Numbered from the stretch's first letter, positions 46,511 to 60,261 are shown. The stretch is DNA of 64,000 nucleotides from Gordius sp. MW1 (GCA_964036665.1 OZ038529.1:15198060-15262059); one strand, 5' to 3'. Notes: generated from the sequence alone by a model not told the origin. Numbers and translations are program-made.

Positions 46511-48916
46511 CGTTGTCTTTTGTCAAAATGATAGTTCTCGCAGCTTAAAACTTCTTTTCGGAAGTCAATCGAGGATAATAGGATTCTCAAATTGGCTTAC
46601 TTTAATATATTTTTTCATGCTCTTTCACATAGAATCGAAAAAAATAAATATTTTTACCTCAAAATTTTTCACATATTTTTCTTTCAACCGTATGCATCCG
46701 ATGAAAGTTGTCGTTTTCAGACGTGGTTTCTATGATCCCAGGTAAAAATTTATCAGAATCTGAAAACTATTACTTTAAAATCATAATCGCATAGAGCCAT
46801 TTTCAAAAATTAAGCACTCACGTTGCGGTACAACAAACTAATCGCAACAATAAAACGTTGTCTTTTGTCAAAATGATAGATCTCGCAGCTTAAAACCTCT
46901 TTTCGGAAGTCAATCGAGGATAATAGGATTCTCAAATTGGCTTACTTTTATATATTTTTTCATGCTCTTTCACATAGAATCGAAAAAAATAAATATTTTT
47001 ACCTCAAAATTTTTCACATATTTTTCTTTGAACCGTATGCATCCGATGAAAGTTGTCGTTTTCAGACGTGGTTTCGATGATAAAAAGTAAAAATTTATCA
47101 GAATCAGAAAACTATTACTTCAAAATCATGATCGCATAGTGCATTTTTGAAAAATTAAGCACTCACGTTGCGATACAACAAACTAATCGCAACAATAAAA
47201 CGTTGTCTTTTGTCAAAATGATAGTTCTCGCAGCTTAAAACCTATTTTCGGGTCAATCGAGGATAATAGGATTCTCAAATTGGCTTACTTTTATATATTT
47301 TTTCATGCTCTTTCAAATAGAATCAAAAAAAATAAATATTTTTACCTCAAAATTTTTCACATATTTTTCTTTCAACCGTATGCATCCGATGAAAGTTGTC
47401 GTTTTCAGACGTGGTTTCTATGATCCCAAGTAAAAATTTATCAGAATCTGAAAACTATTACTTTGAAATCATAATCGCATAGAGCCATTTTCAAAAATTA
47501 AGCACTCACGTTGCGGTACAACAAACTAATCGCAACAATAAAACGTTGTCTTTTGTCAAAATGATAGATCTCGCAGCTTAAAACCTCTTTTCGGAAGTCA
47601 ATCGAGGATAATAGGATTCTCAAATTGGCTTACTTTTATATATTTTTTCATGCTCTTTCACATAGAATCGAAAAAAATAAATATTTTTACCTCGTAATTT
47701 TTCACATATTTTTCTTTGAACCGTATGCATCCGATGAAAGTTGTCGTTTTCAGACGTGGTTTCGATGATAAAAAGTAAAAATTTATCAGAATCAGAAAAC
47801 TATTACTTCAAAATCATGATCGCATAGTGCATTTTTGAAAAATTAAGCACTCACGTTGCGATACAACAAACTAATCGCAACAATAAAACGTTGTCTTTTG
47901 TCAAAATGATAGTTCTCGCAGCTTAAAACCTCTTTTCGGGTCAATCGAGGATAATAGAATTCTCAAATTGGCTTACTTTTATATATTTTTTCATGCTCTT
48001 TCAAATAGAATCAAAAAAAATAAATATTTTTACCTCAAAATTTTTCACATATTTTTCTTTGAACCGTATTCATCCGATGAAAGATGTCGTATTCAGACGT
48101 GGTTTCTATGATCCCAAGTAAAAATTTATCAGAATCTGAAAACTATTACTTTGAAATCATGATCGCATAGTGCATTTTTGAAAAATTCAGCACTCACGTT
48201 GCGATACAACAAACTAATCGCAACAATAAAACGTTGTCTTTTGTCAAAATGATAGTTCTCGCAGCTTAAAACCTCTTTTCGGAAGTCAATCGAGGATAAT
48301 AGGATTCTCAAATTGGCTTACTTTTATATATTTTTTCATGCTCTTTTAAATCGAAAAAAATAAATATTTTTACCTCGAAATTTTTCTCATATTTTTCTTT
48401 GAACCGTATGCATCCGATGAAAGTTGTCGTTTTCAGACGTGGTTTCGATGATAAAAAGTTAAAATTTATCAGAATCAGAAAACTATTATCTTAAAATCAT
48501 GATCGCATAGTGCATTTTTGGAAAATTAAGCACTCACGTTGCGATACAACAAACTAATCGCAACAATGAAACGTTGTCTTTTGTCAAAATGATAGTTCTC
48601 GCAGCTTAAAACCTCTTTTCGGAAGTCAATCGAGGATAATAGGATTCTAAAATTGGCTTACTTTTATATATTTTTTCATGCTCTTTCACATAGAATCGAA
48701 AAAAATAAATATTTTTACCTCAAAATTTTTCACATATTTTTCTTTCAACCGTATGCATCCGATGAAAGTTGTCGTTTTCAGACGTGGTTTCGATGATAAA
48801 AAGTAAAAATTTATCAGAATCAGAAAACTATTACTTTAAAATCATGATCGCATAGTGCATTTTTGAAAAATTAAGCACTCACGTTGCGATACAACAAACT
48901 AATCGCAACAATAAAA
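46511..48916. repeat. Seven-monomer segment, left copy
   Basis: Monomers start at 46511, 46856, 47201, 47544, 47889, 48232 and 48572. Markers are AACTTCTTTTCGG with CTTTAATATATT and TTGCGGTACAAC, GATAGATCTCGCAG, TTTTCGGGTCAATCG (2 bases lost) with TTCAAATAGAATC, GATAGATCTC again with CCTCGTAATT, AATAGAATTCTC (an EcoRI-type GAATTC), CTCTTTTAAATCG, and AACAATGAAACG. Units 46511, 46856, 47889 and 48232 recur at 49937-51309 in that order. Confidence 0.78.
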
Positions 48917-51309
48917 CGTTGTCTTTTGTCAAAATAATAGTTCTCGCAGCTTAAAACCTCTTTTCGGAAGTCAAACGAGGATAATAGGATTCTCAAATTG
49001 GCTTACTTTTATATATTTTTTCATGCTCTTTCACATAGAATCGAAAAAAATAAATATTTTTACCTCAAAATTTTTCACATATTTTTCTTTCAACCGTATG
49101 CATCCGATGAAAGTTGTCGTTTTCAGACGTGGTTTCTATTGTCCCAAGTAAAAATTTATCAGAATCTGAAAACTATTACTTTGAAATCATGATCGCATCA
49201 TTTTCAAAAATTAAGCACTCACGTTGCGATACAACAAACTAATCGCAACAATAAAACGTTGTCTTTTGTCAAAATGATAGTTCTCGCAGCTTAAAACCTC
49301 TTTTAGGAAGTCAATCGAGGATAATAGGATTCTCAAATTGGCTTACTTTTATATATTTTTTCATGCTCTTTCAAATCGAAAAAAATAAATATTTTTACCT
49401 CGAAATTTTTCTCATATTTTTCTTTGAACCGTATGCATCCGATGAAAGTTGTCGTTTTCAGACGTGGTTTCGATGATAAAAAGTAAAAATTTATCAGAAT
49501 CAGAAAACTATTACTTCAAAATCATGATCGCATAGTGCATTTTTGAAAAATTAAGCACTCACGTTGCGATACAACAAACTAATCGCAACAATAAAACGTT
49601 GTCTTTTGTCAAAATGATAGTTCTCGCAGCTTAAAACCTCTTTTCGGAAGTCAATCGAGGATAATAGGATTCTCAAATTGGCTTACTTTTATATATTTTT
49701 TCATGCTCTTTCAAATCGAAAAAAATAAATATTTTTACCTCGAAATTTTTCTCATATTTTTCTTTGAACCGTATGCATCCGATGAAAGTTGTCGTTTTCA
49801 GACGTGGTTTCGATGATAAAAAGTAAAAATTTATCAGAATCAGAAAACTATTACTTCAAAATCATGATCGCATAGTGCATTTTTGAAAAATTAAGCACTC
49901 ACGTTGCGATACAACAAACTAATCGCAACAATAAAACGTTGTCTTTTGTCAAAATTATAGTTCTCGCAGCTTAAAACTTCTTTTCGGAAGTCAATCGAGG
50001 ATAATAGGATTCTCAAATTGGCTTACTTTAATATATTTTTTCATGCTCTTTCACATAGAATCGAAAAAAATAAATATTTTTACCTCAAAATTTTTCACAT
50101 ATTTTTCTTTCAACCGTATGCATCCGATGAAAGTTGTCGTTTTCAGACGTGGTTTCTATGATCCCAAGTAAAAATTTATCAGAATCTGAAAACTATTACT
50201 TTAAAATCATAATCGCATAGAGCCATTTTCAAAAATTAAGCACTCACGTTGCGGTACAACAAACTAATCGCAACAATAAAACGTTGTCTTTTGTCAAAAT
50301 GATAGATCACGCAGCTTAAAACCTCTTTTCGGAAGTCAATCGAGGATAATAGGATTCTCAAATTGGCTTACTTTTATATATTTTTTTATGCTCTTTCACA
50401 TAGAATCGAAAAAAATAAATATTTTTACCTGGAAATTTTTCACATATTTTTCTTTGAACCGTATTCATCCGATGAAAGTTGTCGTTTTCAGACGTGGTTT
50501 CGATGATAAAAAGTAAAAATTTATGAGAATTAGGAAACTATTACTTTAAAATCATGATCGCATAGTGCATTTTTGAAAAATTAAGCACTCACGTTGCGAT
50601 ACAACAAACTAATCGCAACAATAAAACGTTGTCTTTTGTCAAAATGATAGTTCTCGCAGCTTAAAACCTCTTTTCGGGTCAATCGAGGATAATAGGATTC
50701 TCAAATTGGCTTACTTTTATATATTTTTTCATGCTCTTTCAAATAGAATCAAAAAAAATAAATATTTTTACCTCAAAATTTTTCACATATTTTTCTTTGA
50801 ACCGTATTCATCCGATGAAAGATGTCGTATTCAGACGTGGTTTCTATGATCCCAAGTAAAAATTTATCAGAATCTGAAAACTATTACTTTGAAATCATGA
50901 TCGCATAGTGCATTTTTGAAAAATTCAGCACTCACGTTGCGATACAACAAACTAATCGCAACAATAAAACGTTGTCTTTTGTCAAAATGATAGTTCTCGC
51001 AGCTTAAAACCTCTTTTCGGAAGTCAATCGAGGATAATAGGATTCTCAAATTGGCTTACTTTTATATATTTTTTCATGCTCTTTCAAATCGAAAAAAATA
51101 AATATTTTTACCTCGAAATTTTTCTCATATTTTTCTTTGAACCGTATGCATCCGATGAAAGTTGTCGTTTTCAGACGTGGTTTCGATGATAAAAAGTAAA
51201 AATTTATCAGAATCAGAAAACTATTACTTTAAAATCATGATCGCATAGTGCATTTTTGGAAAATTAAGCACTCACGTTGCGATACAACAAACTAACCGCA
51301 ACAATAAAA
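48917..51309. repeat. Related segment, right copy, with b and d units of the 8-mer
   Basis: Monomers start at 48917 (b), 49257 (d-like), 49597, 49937, 50282, 50627 and 50970. Against 45826-48571 two units (47201, 47544) are missing and one (49597) is extra. The units at 49257 and 49597 are near copies of each other, both with TTTCAAATCG (5 bases lost) and TTTTTCTCAT. Private changes include AAAATAATAG, AAAATTATAG, GATAGATCACGC, and ACCTGGAAATT with TTTATGAGAATTAGG. Confidence 0.75.
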
Positions 51310-53034
51310 CGTTGTCTTTTGTCAAAATGATAGTTCTCGCAGCTTAAAACCTCTTTTCGGAAGTCAATCGAGGATAATAGGATTCTCAAATTGGCTTACT
51401 TTTATATATTTTTTCATGCTCTTTCACATAGAATCGAAAAAAATAAATATTTTACCTCAAAATTTTTCACATATTTTTCTTTGAACCGTATTCATCCGAT
51501 GAAAGATGTCGTATTCAGACGTAATTTCTATGATCCCAAGTAAAAATTTATCAGAATCTGAAAACTATTACTTTGAAATCATGATCGCATAGAGCCATTT
51601 TCAAAAATTAAGCACTCACGTTGCGATACAACAAACTAATCGCAACAATAAAACGTTGTCTTTTGTCAAAATGAATAGTGCTGGCAGTTTAAAACCTCTT
51701 TTCGGAAGTCAATCGAGGATAATAGGATTCTCTAATTGGGTTACTTTTATGTATTTTTTCATGCTCTTTCACATAGAATCGAAAAAAATAAATATTTTTA
51801 AATCGAAATTTTTCACATATTTTTCTTTCAACCGTATGCATCCGATGAAAGTTGTCGTTTTCAGACGTGGTTTCAATGATAAAAAGTAAAAATTTATCAG
51901 AATCTGAAAACTATTACTTTGAAATCATGATCCCATAGAGCCATTTTCAAAAATTAAGCACTCACGTTGCGATACAACAAACTAATCGCAACAATAAAAC
52001 GTTGTCTTTTGTCAAAATGATAGTTCTCGCAGCTTAAAACCTCTTTTCGGAAGTCAATCGAGGATAATAAGATTCTCAAATTGGCTTACTTTTATATATT
52101 TTTTCATGCTCTTTCACATAGAATCGAAAAAAAGAAATATTTTTACATCAAAATTTTTCTCATATTTTTCTTTGAACCGTATGCATCCGATGAAAGTTGT
52201 CGTTTTCAGACGTGGTTTCGATGATAAAAAGTAAAAATTTATCAGAACCAGAAAACTATTACTTCAAAATCATGATCGCATAGTGCATTTTTGAAAAATT
52301 AAGCACTCACGTTGCGATACAACAAACTAATCGCAACAATAAAACGTTGTCTTTTGTCAAAATGATAATTCTCGCAGCTTAAAACCTCTTTTCGGAAGTC
52401 AAACGAGGATAATAGGATTCTCAAATTGGCTTACTTTTATATATTTTTTCATGCTCTTTCACATAGAATCGAAAAAAATAAATATTTTTACCTCAAAATT
52501 TTTCACATATTTTTCTTTCAACCGTATGCATCCGATGAAAGTTGTCGTTTTCAGACGTGGTTTCTATTGTCCCAAGTAAAAATTTATCAGAATCTGAAAA
52601 CTATTACTTTGAAATCATGATCGCATAGAGCCATTTTCAAAAATTAAGCACTCACGTTGCGATACAACAAACTAATCGCAACAATAAAACGTTGTCTTTT
52701 GTCAAAATGATAGTTCTCGCAGCTTAAAACCTCTTTTCGGAAGTCAATCGAGGATAATAGGATTCTCAAATTGGCTTACTTTTATATATTTTTTTATGCT
52801 CTTTCACATAGAATCGAAAAAAATAAATATTTTTACCTCGAAATTTTTTACATATTTTTCTTTGAACCGTATGCATCCGATGAAAGTTTTCGTTTTCAGA
52901 CGTGGTTTCGATGATAAAAAGTAAAAATTTATCAGAATCAGAAAACTATTACTTTAAAATCATGATCGCATAGAGCCATTTTCAAAAATTAAGCACTCAC
53001 GTTGCGATACAACAAACTAATCGCAACAATAAAA
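51310..53034. repeat. Isolated 8-mer fragment: t, a, n, b order
   Basis: Monomers start at 51310 (t), 51654 (a), 52000 (n), 52345 (b) and 52690. The k unit between t and a is missing. The a-to-b spacing of 691 bp is the same as in the complete copies. Private changes are more numerous than within the main run: AATAGTGCTGG, TTTAAATCGAAATT, AAAAAGAAATATT, TTTTTACATC and GATCCCATAG. This is an older or separately diverged relic of the 8-mer about 6 kb away from the main run. Confidence 0.78.
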
Positions 53035-54409
53035 CGTTGTCTTTTGTCAAAATGATAGTTCTCACAGCTTAAAACCTCTTTTCGGAAGTCAATCGAGGAT
53101 AATAGGATTCTCAAATTGGCTTACTTTTATATATTTTTTTATGCTCTTTCACATAGAATCGAAAAAAATAAATATTTTTACCTGGAAATTTTTCACATAT
53201 TTTTCTTTCAACCGTATGCATCCGATGAAAGATGTCGTATTCAGACGTGGTTTCTATGATCCCAAGTAAAAATTTATCAGAATCTGAAAACTATTACTTT
53301 CAAATCATGATCGCATAGTGCATTTTTGAAAAATTCAGCGCTCACGTTGCGATACAACAAACTAATCGCAACAATAAAACGTTGTCTTTTGTCAAAATGA
53401 TAGTTCTCGCAGCTTAAAACCTCTTTTCGGAAGTCAATCGAGGATAATAGGATTCTCAAATTGGCTTACTTTTATATATTTTTTCATGCTCTTTCAAATC
53501 GAAAAAAATAAATATTTTTACCTCGAAATTTTTCTCATATTTTTCTTTGAACCGTATTCATCCGATGAAAGTTTTCGTTTTCAGACGTGGTTTCGATGAT
53601 AAAAAGTAAAAATTTATCACAATCAGAAAACTATTACTTTAAAATCATGATCGCATAGAGCCATTTTCAAAAATTAAGCACTCACGTTGCGATACAACAA
53701 ACTAATCGCAACAATAAAACGTTGTCTTTTGTCAAAATGATAGTTCTCACAGCTTAAAACCTCTTTTCGGAAGTCAATCGAGGATAATAGGATTCTCAAA
53801 TTGGCTTACTTTTATATATTTTTTTATGCTCTTTCACATAGAATCGAAAAAAATAAATATTTTTACCTGGAAATTTTTCACATATTTTTCTTTGAACCGT
53901 ATTCATCCGATGAAAGTTGTCGTTTTCAGACGTGGTTTCGATGATAAAAAGTAAAAATTTATGAGAATTAGGAAACTATTACTTTAAAATCATGATCGCA
54001 TAGTGCATTTTTGAAAAATTAAGCACTCACGTTGCGATACAACAAACTAATCGCAACAATAAAACGTTGTCTTTTGTCAAAATGATAGTTCTCGCAGCTT
54101 AAAACCTCTTTTCGGAAGTCAATCGAGGATAATAGGATTCTCAAATTGGCTTACTTTTATATATTTTTTCATGTTCTTTCACATAGAATTGAAAAAAATA
54201 AATATTTTTACCTCAAAATTTTTCACATATTTTTCTTTCAACCGTATGCATCCGATGAAAGTTGTCGTTTTCAGACGTGGTTTCTATGATCCCAAGTAAA
54301 AATTTATCAGAATCTGAAAACTATTACTTTGAAATCATGATCGCATAGAGCCATTATCAAAAATTAAGCACTCACGTTGCGATACAACAAACTAATCGCA
54401 ACAATAAAA
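53035..54409. repeat. 4-mer higher-order repeat, copy 1 (1375 bp)
   Basis: Monomers start at 53035, 53380, 53720 and 54065. Markers are CTCACAGC with ACCTGGAAATT (units 1 and 3), TTTCAAATCATG with TTCAGCGCTCACG (unit 1), AAGTTTTCGTTTTCAG (unit 2), TTTATGAGAATTAGG (unit 3), and CATGTTCTTTC with AGAATTGAAA (unit 4). Units 2 to 4 are repeated at an offset of exactly 1373 bp. Confidence 0.82.
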
Positions 54410-55782
54410 CGTTGTCTTTTGTCAAAATGATAGTTCTCGCAGCTTAAAACCTCTTTTCGGGTCAATCGAGGATAATAGAATTCTCAAATTGGCTTACTTT
54501 TATATATTTTTTCATGCTCTTTCAAATAGAATCCAAAAAAATAAATATTTTTACCTCAAAATTTTTCACATATTTTTCTTTGAACCGTATTCATCCGATG
54601 AAAGATGTCGTATTCAGACGTGGTTTCTATGATCCCAAGTAAAAATTTATCAGAATCTGAAAACTATTACTTTCAAATCATGATCGCATAGTGCATTTTT
54701 GAAAAATTCAGCGCTCACGTTGCGATACAACAAACTAATCGCAACAATAAAACGTTGTCTTTTGTCAAAATGATAGTTCTCGCAGCTTAAAACCTCTTTT
54801 CGGAAGTCAATCGAGGATAATAGGATTCTCAAATTGGCTTACTTTTATATATTTTTTCATGCTCTTTCAAATCGAAAAAAATAAATATTTTTACCTCGAA
54901 ATTTTTCTCATATTTTTCTTTGAACCGTATTCATCCGATGAAAGTTTTCGTTTTCAGACGTGGTTTCGATGATAAAAAGTAAAAATTTATCAGAATCAGA
55001 AAACTATTACTTTAAAATCATGATCGCATAGAGCCATTTTCAAAAATTAAGCACTCACGTTGCGATACAACAAACTAATCGCAACAATAAAACGTTGTCT
55101 TTTGTCAAAATGATAGTTCTCACAGCTTAAAACCTCTTTTCGGAAGTCAATCGAGGATAATAGGATTCTCAAATTGGCTTACTTTTATATATTTTTTTAT
55201 GCTCTTTCACATAGAATCGAAAAAAATAAATATTTTTACCTGGAAATTTTTCACATATTTTTCTTTGAACCGTATTCATCCGATGAAAGTTGTCGTTTTC
55301 AGACGTGGTTTCGATGATAAAAAGTAAAAATTTATGAGAATTAGGAAACTATTACTTTAAAATCATGATCGCATAGTGCATTTTTGAAAAATTAAGCACT
55401 CACGTTGCGATACAACAAACTAATCGCAACAATAAAACGTTGTCTTTTGTCAAAATGATAGTTCTCGCAGGTTAAAACCTCTTTTCGGAAGTCAATCGAG
55501 GATAATAGGATTCTCAAATTGGCTTACTTTTATATATTTTTTCATGTTCTTTCACATAGAATTGAAAAAAATAAATATTTTTACCTCGAAATTTTTCACA
55601 TATTTTTCTTTGAACCGTATTCATCCGATGAAAGTTTTCGTTTTCAGACGTGGTTTCGATGATAAAAAGTAAAAATTTATCAGAATCAGAAAACTATTAC
55701 TTTAAAATCATGATCGCATAGTGCATTTTTGAAAAATTAAGCACTCACGTTGCGATACAACAAACTAATCGCAACAATAAAA
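54410..55782. repeat. 4-mer higher-order repeat, copy 2 (1373 bp)
   Basis: Monomers start at 54410, 54753, 55093 and 55438. The first differs in its left half from 53035 (TTTTCGGGTCAATCG, AGAATTCTC, AATCCAAAAA) but shares the right half, including TTCAGCGCTCACG, so the joint lies inside that unit. The last differs in its right half from 54065, being type I with AAGTTTTCG rather than type II, and has GCAGGTTAAAACC. Confidence 0.8.
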
Positions 55783-57159
55783 CGTTGTCTTTTGTCAAAA
55801 TGATAGTTCTCGCAGCTTAAAACCTCGTTTCGGAAGTCAATCGAGGATAATAGGATTCTCAAATTGGCTTTTATTTATATATTTTTTTATGCTCTTTCAC
55901 ATAGAATCGAAAAAAATAAATATTTTTACTTCAAAATTTTTCACATATTTTTCTTTGAACCGTATTCATCCGATGAAAGATGTCGTTTTCAGACGTGGTT
56001 TCTATGATCCCAAGTAATAATTTATCAGAATCTGAAAACTATTACTTTGAAATCAAGATCGCATAGAGCCATTTTCAAAAATTAAGCACTCACGTTGCGT
56101 TACAAAAACTAATCGCAACAATAAAACGTTGTCTTTTGTCAAAATGATAGTTCTCGCAGCTTAAAACCTCTTTTCGGAAGTAAATCGAGGATAATAGGAT
56201 TCTCAAATTGGCTTACTTTTATATATTTTTTCATGCTCTTTTACCTAGAATCGAAAAAATAAATATTTTTACCTCAAAATTTTTCACATATTTTTCTTTG
56301 AACCGTATTCATCCGATGAAAGTTGTCGTTTTCAGACGTGGTTTCGATGATAAAAAGTAAAAATTTATCAGAATCAGAAAACTATTACTTTAAAATCATG
56401 ATCGCATAGTGCATTTTTGAAAAATTAAGCACTCACGTTGCGATACAACAAACTAATCGCAACAATAAAACGTTGTCTTTTGTCAAAATGATAGTTCTCG
56501 CAGCTTAAAACCTCGTTTCGGAAGTCAATCGAGGATAATAGGATTCTCAAATTGGCTTATATTTATATATTTTTTTATGCTCTTTCACATAGAATCGAAA
56601 AAAATAAATATTTTTACTTCAAAATTTTTCACATATTTTTCTTTGAACCGTATTCATCCGATGAAAGATGTCGTTTTCAGACGTGGTTTCTATGATCCCA
56701 AATAATAATTTATCAGAATCTGAAAACTATTACTTTGAAATCAAGATCGCATAGAGCCATTTTCAAAAATTAAGCACTCACGTTGCGTTACAAAAACTAA
56801 TCGCAACAATAAAACGTTGTCTTTTGTCAAAATGATAGTTCTCGCAGCTTAAAACCTCTTTTCGGAAGTAAATCGAGGATAATAGGATTCTCAAATTGGC
56901 TTACTTTTATATATTTTTTCATGCTCTTTTACCTAGAATCGAAAAAAATAAATATTTTTACCTCAAAATTTTTCACATATTTTTCTTTGAACCGTATTCA
57001 TCCGATGAAAGTTGTCGTTTTCAGACGTGGTTTCGATGATAAAAAGTAAAAATTTATGAGAATTAGGAAACTATTACTTTAAAATCATGATCGCATAGTG
57101 CATTTTTGAAAAATTAAGCACTCACGTTGCGATACAACAAACTAATCGCAACAATAAAA
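55783..57159. repeat. Dimer higher-order repeat, two copies (688 bp period)
   Basis: Monomers start at 55783 and 56127, then 56471 and 56815. Each dimer is a type II unit with ACCTCGTTTCGG, TTATATATTTTTTTATG and TTTTTACTTC, followed by a type I unit with AAGTAAATCGAGG and TTTTACCTAG. The step between them carries GTTACAAAAACTAATCG (1 base shorter than usual). Differences are small: GGCTTTTATT or GGCTTATATT, AAATAATAATT, and ATGAGAATTAGG in the last unit. Confidence 0.85.
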
Positions 57160-58192
57160 CGTTGTCTTTTGTCAAAATGATAGTTCTCGCAGCTTAAAAC
57201 CTCTTTTCGGAAGTCAATCGAGGATAATAGGATTCTCAAATTGGCTTACTTTTATATATTTTTTCATGTTCTTTCACATAGAATTGAAAAAAATAAATAT
57301 TTTTACCTCGAAATTTTTCACATATTTTTCTTTGAACCGTATTCATCCGATGAAAGTTTTCGTTTTCAGACGTGGTTTCGATGATAAAAAGTAAAAATTT
57401 ATCAGAATCAGAAAACTATTACTTTAAAATCATGATCGCATAGTGCATTTTTGAAAAATTAAGCACTCACGTTGCGATACAACAAACTAATCGCAACAAT
57501 AAAACGTTGTCTTTTGTCAAAATGATAGTTCTCGCAGCTTAAAACCTCGTTTCGGAAGTCAATCGAGGATAATAGGATTCTCAAATTGGCTTACTTTTAT
57601 ATATTTTTTCATGCTCTTTTACCTAGAATCGAAAAAAATAAATATTTTTACCTCAAAATTTTTCACATATTTTTCTTTGAACCGTATTCATCCGATGAAA
57701 GTTGTCGTTTTCAGACGTGGTTTCGATGATAAAAAGTAAAAATTTATGAGAATTAGGAAACTATTACTTTAAAATCATGATCGCATAGTGCATTTTTGAA
57801 AAATTAAGCACTCACGTTGCGATACAACAAACTAATCGCAACAATAAAACGTTGTCTTTTGTCAAAATGATAGTTCTCGCAGCTTAAATCCTCTTCGGAA
57901 GTCAATCGAGGATAATAGGATTCTCAAATTGGCTTACTTTTATATATTTTTTCAGGCTCTTTCACATAGAATCGAAAAAAATAAATATTTTTACCTTAAA
58001 ATTTGTCACATATTTTTCTTTGAACCGTATTCATCCGATGAAAGTTGTCGTTTTCAGACGTGGTTTCGATGATAAAAAGTAAAAATTTATCAGAATCAGA
58101 AAACTATTACTTTAAAACCATGATCGCATAATGCATTTTTGAAAAATTAAGCACTCACGTTGCGATAAAACAAACTAATCGCAAAAATAAAA
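57160..58192. repeat. Three mosaic type I monomers
   Basis: Monomers start at 57160, 57505 and 57850. The first matches 55438 (CATGTTCTTTC, AGAATTGAAA, AAGTTTTCG). The second joins a left end with ACCTCGTTTCGG to a TTTTACCTAG and ATGAGAATTAGG body, a recombinant of 56471-type and 56815-type units. The third begins the right-hand region of more divergent monomers (AAATCCTCTTCGG, TTTTTTCAGGC, AAATTTGTCAC, AAAACCATGATCGCATAATG). Confidence 0.75.
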
Positions 58193-60261
58193 CGTTGTCT
58201 TTTGTCAAAATGATAGTTCTCGCAGCTTAAATCCTCTTTTCGGATGTCAATCGAGGATAATAGGATTCTCAAATTGGCTTACTTTTATATATTTTTTCAT
58301 GCTCTTTCACATAGAATCGAAAAAAATAAATATTTGTACCTTAAAATTTTTCACATATTTTTCTTTGAACCGTATTCATCCGAATAAAGTTGTCGATTTC
58401 AGATGTTGTTTCTATGATCCCAAGTAAAAATTTATCAGAATCTAAAAACTATTACTTTGAAATCATAATCGCATAGAGCAGTTTTCAAAAATTAAGCACT
58501 CACGTTGCAATACAACAAACTTATCGCAACAATAAAACGTTGTCTTTTGTCAAAATGATAGTTCTCGCAGCTTAAAACCTCTTTTCGGAAGTCAATCGAG
58601 GATAATAGGATTCTCAAATTGACTTACTTTTATATATTTTTTTATGCTCTTTCACATAGAATCGAAATAAAATAAATATTTTTACCTCAAAATTTTTTAC
58701 ATATTTTTCTTTGGACCGTATTCATCCGATGAAAGTTGTCGTTTTCAGACGTGGTTTCTATGATCCCAAGTAATAATTTATCAGAATCTGAAAACGATTA
58801 CTTTGAAATAATGATCGCATAGAGCCATTTTCAAAAATTAAGCACTCACGTTGCGTTACAAAAACTAATCGCTACAATAAAATGTTGTCTTTTGTCAAAA
58901 TGATAGTTCTTGCAGCTTAAAACCTCTTTTCGGAAGTAAATCGAGGATAATAGGATTCTCAAATTGGCTTACTTTTATATATTTTTTCATGCTCTTTCAC
59001 CTAGAATCGAAAAAAATAAATATTTTTACCTCAAAATTTTTCACATATTTTTCTTTCAACCGTATGCATCCGATGAAAGTTTTCGTTTTCACACGAGGTT
59101 TCGATGGTAAAAAGTAAAAATTTATCAGAATCAGAAAACTATTACTTTAAAATCATGATCGCATAGTGCATTTTTGAAAAATTAAGCACTCACGTTGCGA
59201 TACAACAAACTAATCGCAACAATAAAACGTTGTCTTTTGTCAAAATGATAGTTCTCGCAGCTTAAATCCTCTTTTCGGAAGTCAATCGAGGATAATAGGA
59301 TTCTTAAATTGGCTTACTTTTATATATTTTTTCATTCTCTTTCATATAGAATCGAAAAAAATAAATATTTTTACCTTAAAATTTTTCACATATTTTTCTT
59401 TGAACCGTATTCATCCGATGAAAGTTGTCGTTTTCAGACGTTGTTTCTATGATCCCAAGTAAAAATTTATCAGAATCTAAAAACTATTACTTTGAAATCA
59501 TAATCGCCTGGAGCAGTTTTCAAAAATTAAGCACTCACGTTGCGATACAACAAACTAATCGCAACAATAAAACGTTGTCTTTTGTCAAAATGATAGTTCT
59601 CGCAGCTTAAAACCTCTTTTCGGAAGTCAATTGAGGATAATAGGATTCTCAAATTGGCTTACTTTTATATATTTTTTCATGCTCTTTCACATAGAATCGA
59701 AAAAAATAAATATTTTTACCTCAAAATTTTTCCCATATTTTTCTTTGGACCGTATTCATCCGATGAAAGTTGTCGTTTTCAGACGTGGTTTCTATGATCC
59801 CAAGTAATAATTTATCAGAATCTAAAAACTATTACTTTGAAATCAAGATCGCATAGAGCCATTTTCAAAAATTAAGCACTCACGTTGCGTTATAAAAACT
59901 AATCGCAACAATAAAACGTTGTCTTTGTCAAAATGATAGTTCTCGCAGCTTAAAACCTCATTTCGGAAGTAAATCGAGGATAATAGGATTCTCAAATTGG
60001 CTTACTTTTATATATTTTTTCATGCTCTTTCACCTAGAATCGAAAAAAATAAATATTTTTACCTCAAAATTTTTCACATATTTTTCTTTCAACCCGTATG
60101 CATCCGATGAAAGTTTTCGTTTTCAGACGTGGTTTCGATGATAAAAAGTAAAAATTTATCAGAATCAGAAAACTATTACTTTAAAATCATGATCGCATAG
60201 TGCATTTTTGAAAAAATAGGCACTCACGTTGCGATACAACAAACTAATCGCAACAATAAAA
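58193..60261. repeat. Trimer higher-order repeat, two diverged copies (about 1035 bp period)
   Basis: Monomers start at 58193, 58538 and 58883, then 59228, 59573 and 59917. Shared markers are TTAAATCCTC with TTGTTTCTATG and GAGCAGTTTTC (unit 1), TTTGGACCG with AAGTAATAATTT and GTTAC or GTTAT with AAAAACTAATCG (unit 2), and AAGTAAATCGAGG with TTCACCTAG and AAGTTTTCG (unit 3). The copies differ at many single positions (AAATGTTGTC, TTTCACACGAGG, GATGGTAAAAAG, CGCCTGGAGC), more than any other neighbouring pair of blocks. Confidence 0.8.
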
